The notes: generated by a model not told the origin, from the letters alone. 64,000 nucleotides of DNA from Lewinellaceae bacterium (GCA_020636005.1 JACJYR010000003.1:124001-188000); one strand, 5' to 3'; positions 35,473 to 46,200 are shown, counted from the stretch's first letter. Program-made: numbers and translations.

Positions 35473-36141
35473 ATGAACGATGAAGGATCGAGCCTTATCC
35501 TGTTTATGGAAAACAAACACCCCCTTGATGAAAAGGAATGGGAGTGTTCCATCCATCAATTACCTGCTTTGTTTCATCAAAATATCCTCAGGTACAAAAG
35601 GTGGCAAGACCGTCAGGCATCGCTGTTTGGCAGGCTTTTGTTGAAAAAGGGCCTCCTTGCCCTGCACCAGCCCCCCCACTTCCTGCATACCATCCGGTTG
35701 GACGCTTACAAAAGGCCTTTGATGGACGGCAGCATAGATTTCAATATTTCCCATACGGATGGGCTGGTTTGTTGTGCAATCCATCAATCGTCCCGATTGG
35801 GCATTGACGTCGAGCGGGTAAGGCCGATAAACTTATCTGATTTTAAAAGCGTGTTTACATTGGCGGAATTGGACTTGATCAGTAGCCATGAGGACCCAGC
35901 CACTGCTTTTTTTGATTGCTGGACGCGGAAGGAAGCAGTCATGAAAGCGGATGGAAGAGGGTTTCATCTTGATCCTTCCACCTTTGAGGTACTTGGCGAT
36001 CAAGTTCGGATTGACGCAAATAGATGGTTCCTGAAAAAAGTCTCCCTGCTGCCCGATTATTGCTGCCATGTTGCCCAAACAGTTGAGCGGCCTGTGAGAA
36101 TACAGCAGTTGGCTTTATCGGAATTGCTGAATGTACGCTGA
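35473..36141 (+). CDS. Sfp-type 4'-phosphopantetheinyl transferase (PfaE-like)
   Basis: 222 residues. The enzyme transfers the phosphopantetheine arm of CoA to a serine of acyl carrier proteins. The P2/P3 motifs of the Sfp family are present: FNISHTDGLVCCAI, LGIDVERVR with Mg-binding Asp112 and Glu114, and FDCWTRKEAVMKADGRGF with Glu154 and Lys158 near the third motif. Size and order fit Sfp/HetI-type enzymes. It is encoded 0.3 kb upstream of the regulator and synthase genes of the pfa locus, so the PfaA ACP (Ser1151) is the probable substrate. A hairpin element separates it from the TetR gene, so it may be transcribed separately. Confidence 0.9.
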   Translation: MNDEGSSLILFMENKHPLDEKEWECSIHQLPALFHQNILRYKRWQDRQASLFGRLLLKKGLLALHQPPHFLHTIRLDAYKRPLMDGSIDFNISHTDGLVCCAIHQSSRLGIDVERVRPINLSDFKSVFTLAELDLISSHEDPATAFFDCWTRKEAVMKADGRGFHLDPSTFEVLGDQVRIDANRWFLKKVSLLPDYCCHVAQTVERPVRIQQLALSELLNVR

Positions 36142-36210
36142 TGTCGCCGTTCAACTATCGTGGCCTCTTTCCACAAAAGTCTGGTTCTTTAACAAGTCTT
36201 GTGGTCATCT

Positions 36211-36310
36211 GTTAAAACGGCTCAAAGTGATAGCCAATTTTCAACCCACGACTTAAGTCGTGTAAGTCGTGGGTTGAAAATCAAGCGGTTATGTGCTAAA
36301 CCGTTTTAAC
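36211..36310. repeat. 100-bp nested inverted repeat between PPTase and TetR genes
   Basis: Outer arms GTTAAAACGG (36211-36220) and CCGTTTTAAC (36301-36310) enclose a perfect 18-bp hairpin (36238-36255 / 36263-36280, core CAACCCACGACTTA) with a 7-base loop. A second small palindrome AACCGTTTTAACGGTT overlaps the right end. The rest of the 36142-36465 spacer has no gene; TTTTATTTG at 36404-36412 is only a partial promoter match for the TetR gene. Confidence 0.7.
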
Positions 36311-36465
36311 GGTTTCCTTACTCCACAGAATTTGTCAAAGAACGAAAAATATTTGAGGCAAAAAGAAAAAAATCAACGGTATAGGTTTCCTGAGAAATAG
36401 TTCTTTTATTTGCGGTACCATCGGAACAAAAAAATTACCACAGGGATTTATTGCCCAGTCACGAC

Positions 36466-37083
36466 ATGATCACTCGGGAACTTATCATAGAAACAGCCAC
36501 AAAATTATTTGTCACTTACGGAGTGAAAGTCATTACGATTGGACGAATTGTCAAAGAACTGCACACTTCAAAAAGAACTATTTATAGCCACTTTCCAGAC
36601 AAGATCAGCTTGCTGCGTGCCTGCCTGGATGTTTATCAAGCCAAGGTAAGGGCGGAAAACGAAGCCATTATCGAGTCATCGGACAATGTCATCGAGGCAT
36701 TGGGCCTGCTGCACCAAAAGATTGTCCACCGCGATTTTCAAGTCAACCCCAACTTTTTTAGCGATGTCATCCACTATTACCCCGGCGTACTGAACGAATC
36801 CTATGACAGCAATGGAAATTTTGCCCATGAGCAATTAATCATCATGGCCGGATGGGGAATGGAAGAAGGCATTTTTGTGGAAGACATGGATATCGAGGTG
36901 GTCGGAAAAACCGTCATGGCCATGCTGAAATTATTGAAGGACAACCGCCAATTTCCAGTCAATGAATTCAGCAAGGAGCGTTTAACCTTCGGCATTTTGG
37001 TGCCCTATTTACGAGGGCTTTGCACACCCAAGGGGCTTGAACTGTTGCAAAAGCAAGAAGAACTTTTTCGGGTTTCTATTTAA
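36466..37083 (+). CDS. TetR-family transcriptional regulator of the pfa operon
   Basis: 205 residues from the ATG at 36466; an in-frame TTG at 36451 would add only MPSHD and is less likely. The N-terminal HTH is clear: IIETATKLFVTYGVKVITIGRIVKELHTSKRTIYSHFPDKISLL at about residues 6-50. The C-terminal 150 residues are an all-helical ligand-sensing domain of unknown ligand, plausibly a fatty acid or acyl-CoA. The gene ends 26 bases before pfaA with no terminator between, so the regulator is probably the first gene of the synthase operon and may autoregulate it. The AACCGTTTTAACGGTT palindrome upstream is a candidate operator. Confidence 0.88.
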   Translation: MITRELIIETATKLFVTYGVKVITIGRIVKELHTSKRTIYSHFPDKISLLRACLDVYQAKVRAENEAIIESSDNVIEALGLLHQKIVHRDFQVNPNFFSDVIHYYPGVLNESYDSNGNFAHEQLIIMAGWGMEEGIFVEDMDIEVVGKTVMAMLKLLKDNRQFPVNEFSKERLTFGILVPYLRGLCTPKGLELLQKQEELFRVSI

Positions 37084-37109
37084 TACTAACAACGATTAAT
37101 TTTCAGCTA

Positions 37110-40100
37110 ATGAACCTAAATTCCTCCCTCCAAAAAACGCCCATTGCCGTGATCGGCATGTCTGCCATCTTTGCGGATGCCCGAAATATTGAAGAGTTCT
37201 GGACCAATATCATTCAATCAAAGGACAGCATCAAAGAGGTGCCGGCCGACCGTTGGCCCGTCGAAGACTATTACGATGAGGACATGATGGCGCCCGACAA
37301 GACCTACTGCAAGCGCGGGGGGTTCCTGCCGGAAATAGATTTCAACCCCATGGAGTTCGGCTTGCCGCCCAACATTTTGGAGGTGACCGACGCCTCCCAG
37401 CTGCTCGGTTTGGTTGCAGCCCGGGATGCTTTTGAAGATGCGGGGTACGGAAGTGATTCCGCCAAATTCACAAGTGAAATAAAAGAAAAAACAGGCGTCC
37501 TGCTGGGCGTTGGCGGTGGGCAAAAACTGATTACACCTTTGATTGCCCGCCTGCAGTACCCTATTTGGGAAAGGGCCTTGCGGGCCAGCGGGGTGGCCGA
37601 AGAAGATATTCCACGGATTGTGGACAAAATGAAAAAGGCCTACGTGAGCTGGAACGAAAATGCTTTCCCCGGCCTGTTGGGCAACGTCATTTCCGGGCGC
37701 ATCACCAACCGCTTCGACCTTGGCGGCATCAACTCCGTGGTGGATGCAGCGTGCGCCGCAGCCCTGAGCGCCATCAAAATGTCCATCAGCGAACTGGTGG
37801 AGGGCCGCTGCGACATGATGCTGACCGGCGGGGTGGACACCGACAATTCCCCGTTCATGTATATGTCTTTCAGCAAGACCCCGGCTTTCTCCAAATCGGG
37901 AAATATCAGCCCGTTCAGCGAGGCAGCCGACGGTATGTTGATAGGGGAGGGAATTGGCATGTTGGTCCTGAAAAGATTGGCCGATGCCGAACGGGATGGC
38001 GACCAGATTTATGCAGTCATCAAGGGCGTCGGGACTTCGAGCGATGGGCGTTTCAAATCTGTCTATGCGCCCCGTCCGTCCGGTCAGGCACTGGCCATGC
38101 GCCGTGCTTACGAGGACGCCGGGTATGCGCCTGCCACGGTCGGATTATTGGAAGGCCACGGCACCGGTACCGGAGCAGGCGACCCCACCGAACTGACTTC
38201 CATGCAAATGGTTTTTGGTGCCGACAGCCCTCAAAAACAGCACATTGCGCTTGGTTCCGTCAAATCTCAAATCGGACATACCAAAGCAACCGCAGGTGCG
38301 GCCGGCCTCATCAAAATGGCATTGGCGCTGCACCACAAGGTACTGCCGCCGACCATCAACGTTGACAAGCCGAACACGGGCTTTGATTTCGAATCTTCCG
38401 CCCTGTACCTCAATACAGAGGCACGTCCCTGGCTGCGCAACGGCCATCCGAGGCGGGCCGGCGTGAGTGCTTTCGGCTTCGGTGGCATCAACGTGCACCT
38501 GACCCTCGAAGAATACCAGGGCAAAAAAGCCACGGACTATCGCCTGCACGAACCCTACAAATCGGTGCTGCTGCAAGCGGTAAATCCCGTGCAGTTGCAG
38601 CAAAACTGTCAGGCAACTTTGGAGAAATTGCAAGGCACCGATGGCGAAGCAGCTTTCGCTGAATTGGTAAGTTCCAGTAAAAAGACAACCCTGAACCCCG
38701 CCCATGCCCGCTTGGGTTTTGTAGCCGAAAGCCTGGAAGAATGCGTGGCGTTTTTGCAAATCGCCCTCCAAAACCTGCAGGCCAACCCGAACGAATGGAC
38801 CCACCCCAAAGGCATTTACTACCGCCCCTCTGGAATTGACACCAACCGGGAAAAAGTGGTAGCACTTTTCGCCGGACAAGGCTCCCAGTATGTCGGAATG
38901 GGGCGGGAACTGGCAAATGCTTTTCCGGAAGTTGCCGATACGTTTGCGCAGGCAGATGCCTTGTTTTTGCAAAACGGCGAATCGTCACTGTCCCAGAAAA
39001 TATTCCCCATCCCCGTTTTTTCAAAAGAAGAAAAAGAAGCGCAAGAACAGGCGCTCATGCAAACGCAAATTGCCCAGCCCGCCATTGGCGCCCTGAGCAT
39101 GGGCCAATATCGCAGTTTGCAAAAAGCAGGTTTCCAGCCACATTTTACCGCAGGCCACAGCTTCGGGGAATTGACCGCCCTCTGGGCCGCCGGCGTTTAT
39201 GACGACACTACCTTTTTGGCACTGGCCAAGGCACGGGGAAATGCCATGGCCATCGCCCCGACCTCGGAAGATGCCGGCACCATGCTCGCCGTCAAGGCAT
39301 CACGGGAGCAGGTCGAACAGGCCATCGCCAAGATTCCCGGGGTGTTGATTGCGAATGTCAATTCAAATGACCAGGTCGTACTGGGGGGAAGCACCGCTGC
39401 CATCATAGCATGTGCCGAAAAGTTGAAAACCCAAGGGTTTACGGTTGTGCCGCTGCCAGTTGCCGCTGCTTTTCACACCGAATTTGTGCAACATGCAGTC
39501 GAGCCTTTCGCCGATTTTATCGAGCAGCAAAATATGAATGCCCCTCGGATGCCCGTCTTTTCCAACACGACCGGGGAAGCCTATCCGGCGCAAGTGGCTT
39601 CCATCAAATCCATGTTGGAAAATCATCTGTTGAATCCGGTTTTATTTAAAAACCAGGTGGAGAACATCCATCAGGCCGGTGGGCGGGTTTTCGTGGAATT
39701 TGGCCCAAAAGGGGTGCTTTCCAATCTGGTGAAAAACATCCTGAAGGACAAAGCGCACTACGCAGTTGCCCTCAATGCGAACCACCAAAAGAACAGTGAC
39801 CTGCAATTCCGGCAGGCGGTCGTGCAGTTGCAGGTGCTGGGTTTGCCAATTTCCAATGTTGACCCCTATAAAAAAACATTGGCACCCCTGCCACCAACCT
39901 CCAAGCTCACGGTCAAGCTGAACGGGAGCAACTACGTTTCCGCAGCCACCCGGAAAGCCTATCAGGACGTGCTGAACGATGGGTTTCATATCTCAGGAGG
40001 CAGTCCTCAGGTGGTGGAAAAAATCGTCACCGTCGAAAAAATCGTGGAAGTGCCCGTTCAGCAGGGCAACAATAATTTTCAAACCGAAAATGAAGAAGAA

Positions 40101-40709
40101 ATCATGAATAAAGAAGTCCTTCAACTACTCCAGGCAACACTCGAATCTTTCCAAACAAACCAGACCAGGGCACTGGAAATCTTTGAGCGTTTTATGAACG
40201 AGCAAAACCAGCAATCACAACAATTGCTGCAATTGGTCGCCCAACAACTGGGTGCAGGCCAAACGCCAAGCCCTGAAAACGGGAAGAGTACCACTTCCTT
40301 TTTGAAAGAACTTCCGCCAATTGTCCCGGAAACGCCAGCGTATCCGAACGGCAGAAACGGCTCGAACGGCAGCAATGGAAAAACAGCGGCCACTCAAACG
40401 GCGACTGTTATCGCCCCCAAACAAGTAGCAACTGCCAAACCTGCACTCGGCACCGATAAACTGACCGCCATGCTGTTGGAAGTGGTGAGCGAAAAAACCG
40501 GCTACCCCGCCGAAATGCTGGAACTGTCGATGGACATGGAGGCCGACCTCGGCATTGACTCCATCAAACGGGTGGAAATCTTCGGGGCGCTCACCCAGCG
40601 CTACCCAGACCTGTCGGGCATCAACCCGAACGAACTCACGGAACTCCGCACCCTGGCCGAGATTGTGACCTACGTTGGCCAGCACGGTAAAAAAAAAGCG
40701 ATAGCCTGA
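37110..40709 (+). CDS. pfaA: PfaA-type polyunsaturated/secondary lipid synthase, KS-AT-ACP part
   Basis: 1199 residues. The ketosynthase domain (about 8-475) has Cys215 (VDAACAAALSA), His350 (EGHGTGTGAGD) and His390 (SQIGHTKATAG). The malonyl-type acyltransferase (about 610-910) has ALFAGQGSQYVGMG and Ser684 in GHSFGE. After a linker (VEKIVTVEKIVEVP, then a Gly/Asn/Ser-rich stretch) there is one acyl carrier domain (about 1115-1190) with Ser1151 in LGIDSIKR, the pfa-specific ACP motif. Typical PfaA has four or more ACPs and continues into KR and DH. Here only one ACP is present, and the frame closes right after it, past an A9 tract. The downstream gene holds the missing KR-DH. It starts iterative fatty-acid assembly in the cytoplasm. 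Confidence 0.93.
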   Translation: MNLNSSLQKTPIAVIGMSAIFADARNIEEFWTNIIQSKDSIKEVPADRWPVEDYYDEDMMAPDKTYCKRGGFLPEIDFNPMEFGLPPNILEVTDASQLLGLVAARDAFEDAGYGSDSAKFTSEIKEKTGVLLGVGGGQKLITPLIARLQYPIWERALRASGVAEEDIPRIVDKMKKAYVSWNENAFPGLLGNVISGRITNRFDLGGINSVVDAACAAALSAIKMSISELVEGRCDMMLTGGVDTDNSPFMYMSFSKTPAFSKSGNISPFSEAADGMLIGEGIGMLVLKRLADAERDGDQIYAVIKGVGTSSDGRFKSVYAPRPSGQALAMRRAYEDAGYAPATVGLLEGHGTGTGAGDPTELTSMQMVFGADSPQKQHIALGSVKSQIGHTKATAGAAGLIKMALALHHKVLPPTINVDKPNTGFDFESSALYLNTEARPWLRNGHPRRAGVSAFGFGGINVHLTLEEYQGKKATDYRLHEPYKSVLLQAVNPVQLQQNCQATLEKLQGTDGEAAFAELVSSSKKTTLNPAHARLGFVAESLEECVAFLQIALQNLQANPNEWTHPKGIYYRPSGIDTNREKVVALFAGQGSQYVGMGRELANAFPEVADTFAQADALFLQNGESSLSQKIFPIPVFSKEEKEAQEQALMQTQIAQPAIGALSMGQYRSLQKAGFQPHFTAGHSFGELTALWAAGVYDDTTFLALAKARGNAMAIAPTSEDAGTMLAVKASREQVEQAIAKIPGVLIANVNSNDQVVLGGSTAAIIACAEKLKTQGFTVVPLPVAAAFHTEFVQHAVEPFADFIEQQNMNAPRMPVFSNTTGEAYPAQVASIKSMLENHLLNPVLFKNQVENIHQAGGRVFVEFGPKGVLSNLVKNILKDKAHYAVALNANHQKNSDLQFRQAVVQLQVLGLPISNVDPYKKTLAPLPPTSKLTVKLNGSNYVSAATRKAYQDVLNDGFHISGGSPQVVEKIVTVEKIVEVPVQQGNNNFQTENEEEIMNKEVLQLLQATLESFQTNQTRALEIFERFMNEQNQQSQQLLQLVAQQLGAGQTPSPENGKSTTSFLKELPPIVPETPAYPNGRNGSNGSNGKTAATQTATVIAPKQVATAKPALGTDKLTAMLLEVVSEKTGYPAEMLELSMDMEADLGIDSIKRVEIFGALTQRYPDLSGINPNELTELRTLAEIVTYVGQHGKKKAIA
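40689..40697 (+). other. A9 slippery tract at the pfaA / KR-DH junction
   Basis: Nine As read in frame as AAA AAA AAA, directly after the ACP, 10 bases before the pfaA stop TGA (40707-40709). A -1 slip, or one added A in mRNA or in the true sequence, continues as KKK-SDSLTLVPMAVATKKG with no stop, straight into the KR-DH frame. Confidence 0.6.
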
Positions 40710-40720
40710 CCCTTGTGCCG

Positions 40721-43198
40721 ATGGCCGTGGCAACAAAAAAAGGCATGGCCACCACTGGTTCGTTCCACGGCGTTAAGCGCTTCGCAGTCGGGTTGGACTA
40801 TTTGCCGCAGCCCGATTACCTGGAATGTTCCCTGCCGGAAACGCACGTTGCGTTGGTCTGCAACGAGGGCACGGATTTGACAAAATCAGTCGTCGCTGCA
40901 CTGAAAGCAGCGGGGAACAACGTGGTGGTCTTGAACCTGCCGCACATCAAAAAACCCGTGGCTGAACAGGCAGTGAACCTCAGCGCAGCAACGGATGAAG
41001 CCATTGGGGCTGCCATCCAGTCCGTCCGCCAACAGTTTGGGAAAATCGGCAGCCTGATTCACCTGCATCCCCATTTTGAATTTCAAAACGGCAACTTCCC
41101 ACAGCATTTTTCAGCCGAAAAAGAAATCGTCAAATCCTTGTTTTTCCTGGCCAAACATGTACAAAAAGACCTGAATGATTTGGGTAAAACCCATCGGGCC
41201 AGCTTCCTCACGGTCACCCGTATGGATGGGAAACTGGGGCAGGGGAAACGGGGCAACACCTCCATCATCGGCGGCGGCATCAACGGTTTGGTAAAATGCC
41301 TCAACCTCGAATGGTCGCCTGTTTTTTGCCGGGCGCTCGACATTCAGCCCGAACTTCCAGCCAACCAAATCGCCCAATACGTCATCGCTGAACTACACGA
41401 TGCGAATGTAGCCGTCGTGGAAGTAGCCGTTTCGGAAGAAGGCCGAAAAACAACGGTTGCAAGGCCAACGAAAGTAATTGAAAATCAAGCGATTGAAACG
41501 ACCGTTACCCCTGCATCAGTCTTTTTGGTCAGCGGCGGGGCACGTGGCGTGACCGCAACTTGCGTCATTGAAATGGCCAAGGCATTTCATTGCAAATTCA
41601 TCTTGTTGGGCCGTTCCTCTGCCAGTTTCGAAGTGCCCGCTTTTGCAAAAAATGAAAGCGACGAAGCAACGCTGAAACGGTTAATCATGAACGACCTGAA
41701 AGAACGGGGAGAAAAGCCCAGCCTCCCATTGGTCAAAAAGACCTACAGCGAAATTGTGGCAAAAAAAGAAATCGACGACACCGTTGCGCAGATAAAAAGC
41801 CACGGCGGTGAGGTCATCTACCTGCAAGGCGATGTCACCAAACTGGACAGCTTCAAAAATGCCCTCGACCAGGCGACCGCCCAATTGGGGAAAGTCACCG
41901 GAATCATCCACGGGGCCGGCCGCCTGGCCGATAAGTACATTCAGGACAAGACGGAGAATGATTTTGAAAATGTCCTGTCGGTAAAACTGGACGGCCTCCT
42001 CAGCCTGCTGGGCGCCGTGCAATTGAACGACCTCGACCACCTGGTTTTATTTTCTTCCGTGGCAGGTTTTTACGGTAACGTCGGACAAACGGACTATGCC
42101 ATTGCCAACGAAATATTGAGCAAAGCGGCGCTCCTTTTCAAAACCAACCATCCTAAAACGCACGTGTCTGCCATCAACTGGGGGGCGTGGGACAGCGGCA
42201 TGGTCAGCGGCGAACTGAAAGCGCAGTTCGAAGCGGCGGGCATTTCGCTCGTCAACAGTGAAGGCGGCGCAGCCATGCTGGTCAACGAATTGAATACTGA
42301 AAATGCCAATCAGGCGCAGGTCATCATTGGTGGAACGTTGCCAGCACCGGTGAGCCATCTCGGCGCCTTGCAAACCCACCGCATTCACCGCAAACTGAGT
42401 TTGGAAAACAACCCGTTCCTGAAGCACCATACCATCCAGGGGAATCCCGTCCTGCCCGTCGTCAATGCCGTGGGCTGGATGGCCCAATGCTGTGAAAGGC
42501 TGTACCCTGATTTTACAGTATTCAAAATTGAAGACACGAAGCTGTTCAAAGGAATCCTGTTTGACGGCAAGCAAAAAGAGGACTATGTGATGGAACTGAA
42601 AGAGTTGGAAAAAACGCCGGAACAAATCGTTTTTGAAACAACGGTTTTCAGCGAAGGCGGCAAATTGCCAACGAATCATTACCGGGCCCGGGTGACGCTT
42701 GTCAACAAAAAAAGCGTTCCGCCTGCGCCCCGTTTCAACCACCAAACCAGTGGCAGCTACCAGCCAACGGATGGCGCTATTTTATACCAGGACGGCTCCC
42801 TTTTTCACGGGAAATATTTTCAAGGCATCGAGCAGATATTAGACTGCACGGAGCAGCAGATGGTAATGACCTGCAAAGCAACGGCGTTGCCATTGGAGGC
42901 GCAGGGGCAATTCCCCGTGCATTCCATCAACACCTATTTTGCTGACATGCAATACCAGGCGATGCTGGTCTGGGTGCAAAAAAATAGAGGCGGGGCCAAC
43001 AGCCTTCCCCTGCAAACCGACCGTGCGGTTTTGTACCGTCCCATTCCGTTCGGGAAAAAATTGCTGGTGACCTTGAAAGTTCGGGAAGCAACGGAGGTAA
43101 AAATGGTAGCGGACTTTACCGTGTACGATGAGGAAGGAACGGTGTACATGGAAACAAGCGGGGCAACGGTGACCATTTCGAGCCAATTGGTTTGGTAA
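40721..43198 (+). CDS. KR-DH protein (C-terminal half of canonical PfaA)
   Basis: 825 residues if started at the ATG at 40721 (a GTG at 40715 is also in frame), 11 bases after the pfaA stop. The N-terminal about 220 residues are a structural KR half. The catalytic KR follows, with nucleotide-binding SGGARGVTATCVIEMAK, IIHGAGRLADKYIQDKT, Ser445/446 (LFSSVAGFYGNVGQ), Tyr459 (TDYAIANE) and INWGAWDSGMVSG. The last about 260 residues form a PKS-type dehydratase with HH569-570 (KHHTIQGNPVLPV, the HxxxGxxxxP motif). This domain pair normally sits at the end of PfaA. It reduces and dehydrates the beta-keto intermediates. It may be a true separate gene or the product of frameshifting. Confidence 0.88.
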   Translation: MAVATKKGMATTGSFHGVKRFAVGLDYLPQPDYLECSLPETHVALVCNEGTDLTKSVVAALKAAGNNVVVLNLPHIKKPVAEQAVNLSAATDEAIGAAIQSVRQQFGKIGSLIHLHPHFEFQNGNFPQHFSAEKEIVKSLFFLAKHVQKDLNDLGKTHRASFLTVTRMDGKLGQGKRGNTSIIGGGINGLVKCLNLEWSPVFCRALDIQPELPANQIAQYVIAELHDANVAVVEVAVSEEGRKTTVARPTKVIENQAIETTVTPASVFLVSGGARGVTATCVIEMAKAFHCKFILLGRSSASFEVPAFAKNESDEATLKRLIMNDLKERGEKPSLPLVKKTYSEIVAKKEIDDTVAQIKSHGGEVIYLQGDVTKLDSFKNALDQATAQLGKVTGIIHGAGRLADKYIQDKTENDFENVLSVKLDGLLSLLGAVQLNDLDHLVLFSSVAGFYGNVGQTDYAIANEILSKAALLFKTNHPKTHVSAINWGAWDSGMVSGELKAQFEAAGISLVNSEGGAAMLVNELNTENANQAQVIIGGTLPAPVSHLGALQTHRIHRKLSLENNPFLKHHTIQGNPVLPVVNAVGWMAQCCERLYPDFTVFKIEDTKLFKGILFDGKQKEDYVMELKELEKTPEQIVFETTVFSEGGKLPTNHYRARVTLVNKKSVPPAPRFNHQTSGSYQPTDGAILYQDGSLFHGKYFQGIEQILDCTEQQMVMTCKATALPLEAQGQFPVHSINTYFADMQYQAMLVWVQKNRGGANSLPLQTDRAVLYRPIPFGKKLLVTLKVREATEVKMVADFTVYDEEGTVYMETSGATVTISSQLVW

Positions 43199-43215
43199 AA
43201 ATTTAAAAACTGAGC

Positions 43216-46200
43216 ATGTCAAAAATAGCCATCATCGGAACATCAGCCCTTTTCCCCGGCTCGTCCACACCGGAGGAGTTTTGGGACAACCTGATGCAGG
43301 AAAAAGACCTGACCGGCCATGCAACGCAGGAAGACTTTGGCGTAAACCCGGAGCTGTTTTACCAGCCAGGAAAAGGCGTGGAAGACAAATGCTATTCTCT
43401 GCGAGGCGGGTACATCCGGGGTTTCCAATTCGACCCCACTGGCTATGCACTGCCTGCCGATTTTTTGGCAAAACAGGACAAGTTGTACCAGTGGTCGCTC
43501 TTTACCGCCAGGGAAGCACTGCGAGATGGCGGTTACCTGACGGATAAAAAAAGCCTGGCTTCCTGTGGGTTGGTTTTGGGCAACCTGTCCTTCCCGACCA
43601 GTTCCTCCCACCGGTTGTTGGCAGAGCTGTACACCAGCACCCTCGATGCTGCCCTGCGACCAATTTTGAAAGACCCTGATTTCAACTTGCCCGACCACCT
43701 GCAGGCAACACCCCAGAACAGCGTGCTGGACTTTACGCCTTCCGAAATGGTTTGCAAAGCACTCGGCCTGCAAGACCGGCACTACACGCTGGATGCCGCT
43801 TGCGCCACTTCCCTCTACGCCATCAAACTGGCGGTGGATGAATTGGTCACCGGAAAATCGGACCTGATGCTGGCCGGGGCCATCAGTGCTTCCGACCAGT
43901 TGTTCATTCACATGGGGTTTTCTATTTTTCAAGCCTATGTCCCGAACGGCAAAAAATTTGTGCCTTTCGATAAAAACTCTGCCGGCCTGGTTTCTTCTGA
44001 AGGGGCGGGCATGGTGCTGCTCAAGCGGCTGGAAGATGCGGAGCGGGACGGCGATAAAATATTGGCAGTCATCGGCGGCGTTGGCCTGTCGAACGACGGG
44101 CGGGGGAAATTCCTCCTCAGCCCCAACCCCAAGGGCCAGCAACTGGCTTTCGAGCGGGCCTACGACGGGCACGGCATTTCCCCGAAAGATACCTCCTACC
44201 TCGAATGCCACGCCACCGGAACGCCCCTGGGCGACATCACCGAACTGAACTCCATCGCTGATTTTTTTGCAAAACACCAAGCCACCCCGCTGCTGGGTTC
44301 GGTGAAATCCAACATGGGCCATTTGCTCACGGCGGCAGGCATGACCGGTTTGCTGAAAGTAATTTTGGCGATGCAAAAAGAGGTGGTGCCTCCCAACATC
44401 AATTTGACCGACCCCATCCAACCAGACAATGATTGGGACGGCGTTTCGAAAATGGTCACCACCGCAACCCCGTGGACGGATACCCACAAACAAGCAGGCA
44501 TCAATTCTTTTGGGTTTGGCGGAACGAATGCCCATCTGGTAGTAAAGAATTATTTGCAAAACCAAAGTGCCGCCACTACGAAAACGCCCCCTGTTGCGCT
44601 GCAACAAATGGCTATCATTGGGATGGATGCGCATTTTGGCGGCTGCCGCAACCTGGATGATTTTTACGAAACGATTTACCACGGCAAACAACATTTCCGG
44701 GAATTGCCAGTGCGCCGATGGAAAGGGATGGAGGAAAATTCTACCCTGTTGCAGCGCTTTGGTTTTCCATCGGGGAAAGCACCCAAGGGGGCCTACATCG
44801 AGGAATTTGAAATCGACCTGTTGCGCTATAAAATACAACCCAAGGAAGCGGAAAGCCTGCACCCGCAGCAGGCGCTCCTGCTCAATGTGGCCGATAATGC
44901 CATCAAAGACGCAGGATTGCAAGAAGGGCAAAATGTGGCGGTATTGGTGGCCATGGAAACGGAGTTGGCCATGCATCAAATCCTGGCCCGATGGGACGTC
45001 AGTTGGCAACTCAAAGCGGCCCTGGCAAACAGTGACATCAAGTTGGATGAAGCACAGGAGGCAGAATTGCTCCAGCTGTGCAAGAGTGCCGATTATCATC
45101 GGGACGGCACTCCGGCGCCAAGCGAGTTTACCAGTTTTATTGGCAACCTGATGGCGTGCCGGGTGTCTGCCTTGTGGGATTTTTCCGGGCCTGCATTCAC
45201 CGTGTCCGGCAGCGAAGACCCGGTTTTTAAAGCATTGGAAATTGCGCAGAACATGCTGTCGCAAGGCGAAGTGGATGCCGTGGTGGTCGGGGCTGTTGAC
45301 TTTTCGGGAGGTATTGAAAATGTGTTGCTCCGCCAGCAAAAAGACCCGGTCAGCACGGCGGCCAACCCGAGCATGTCATTCAATGAAAACGACCACGGCT
45401 GGCTCGTCGGCGAAGGGGCTGGCGCCATCGTGCTTAAAAGAGTGTCCCCCGGCGATGCAGCGCAAGCTTACGCAGTGATTGATGAAATCGGGAAGGCTAA
45501 ACCATTGGAGCAAGTCGGATATCTGGAACTGGCTGCGACAGGGATTGCCGCCCAGGATTTGGCAGAGCAAAAATCGATATTGGAAAACCGACCACCAGCC
45601 GCAGTGGCCCTGGGGTCGGTGAAGGCCAACATTGGGCATGCCTACGTCGCCGCCAGCATGGCTGGTTTGATTAAAACGGCCCTGTGCATCCACTACCGTT
45701 TCATTCCTGGCATCCCCAACTGGACAGCCCCCAAAAATGCGGCTGCTTTTGATCCAACGGCCTATTATTTCCCAGCTCGCTCCCGCCCCTGGATTTTACC
45801 AAACGGACAGGCCAAGCGCAGTGCGGCTGTCCATGGTCTGGGCGGAACGCAGGTGGGTTTGTCGGCTTCCGAAGCTGCACCGGTGGAAACCAATGCTTTC
45901 CTGCAGCGGCAGGCACCGAAGCTTTTCCTGGTGCAGGGAAATGATGAAACAGCCCTGACCAAAGAACTGGACATGCTTTCCATTGCATTGAAATCAGAGG
46001 TCGGTTTTGCCCAATTGGCAACGCAATACCACGAGGCATTTTTAGCAAATAGAGGAACGTTCCGCATCGCCTTGATCGCACGGCAGCCCGCTGACCTGGC
46101 CAGGGAAATCCTTTTTTTCCAAAAACAATTGGGCGCTGCTTTTCAAAACAACCGGGAACTGAAAACACCGGGCGGCTCCTATTTCACCCCGAGGCCATTG

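Noticed and set aside
43243..45339. 698-codon minus-strand open frame opposite pfaC
   Set aside because: Lies wholly antisense to the KS-CLF coding region, with biased His/Gln/Arg-rich composition and no family match; it is a codon-bias shadow.
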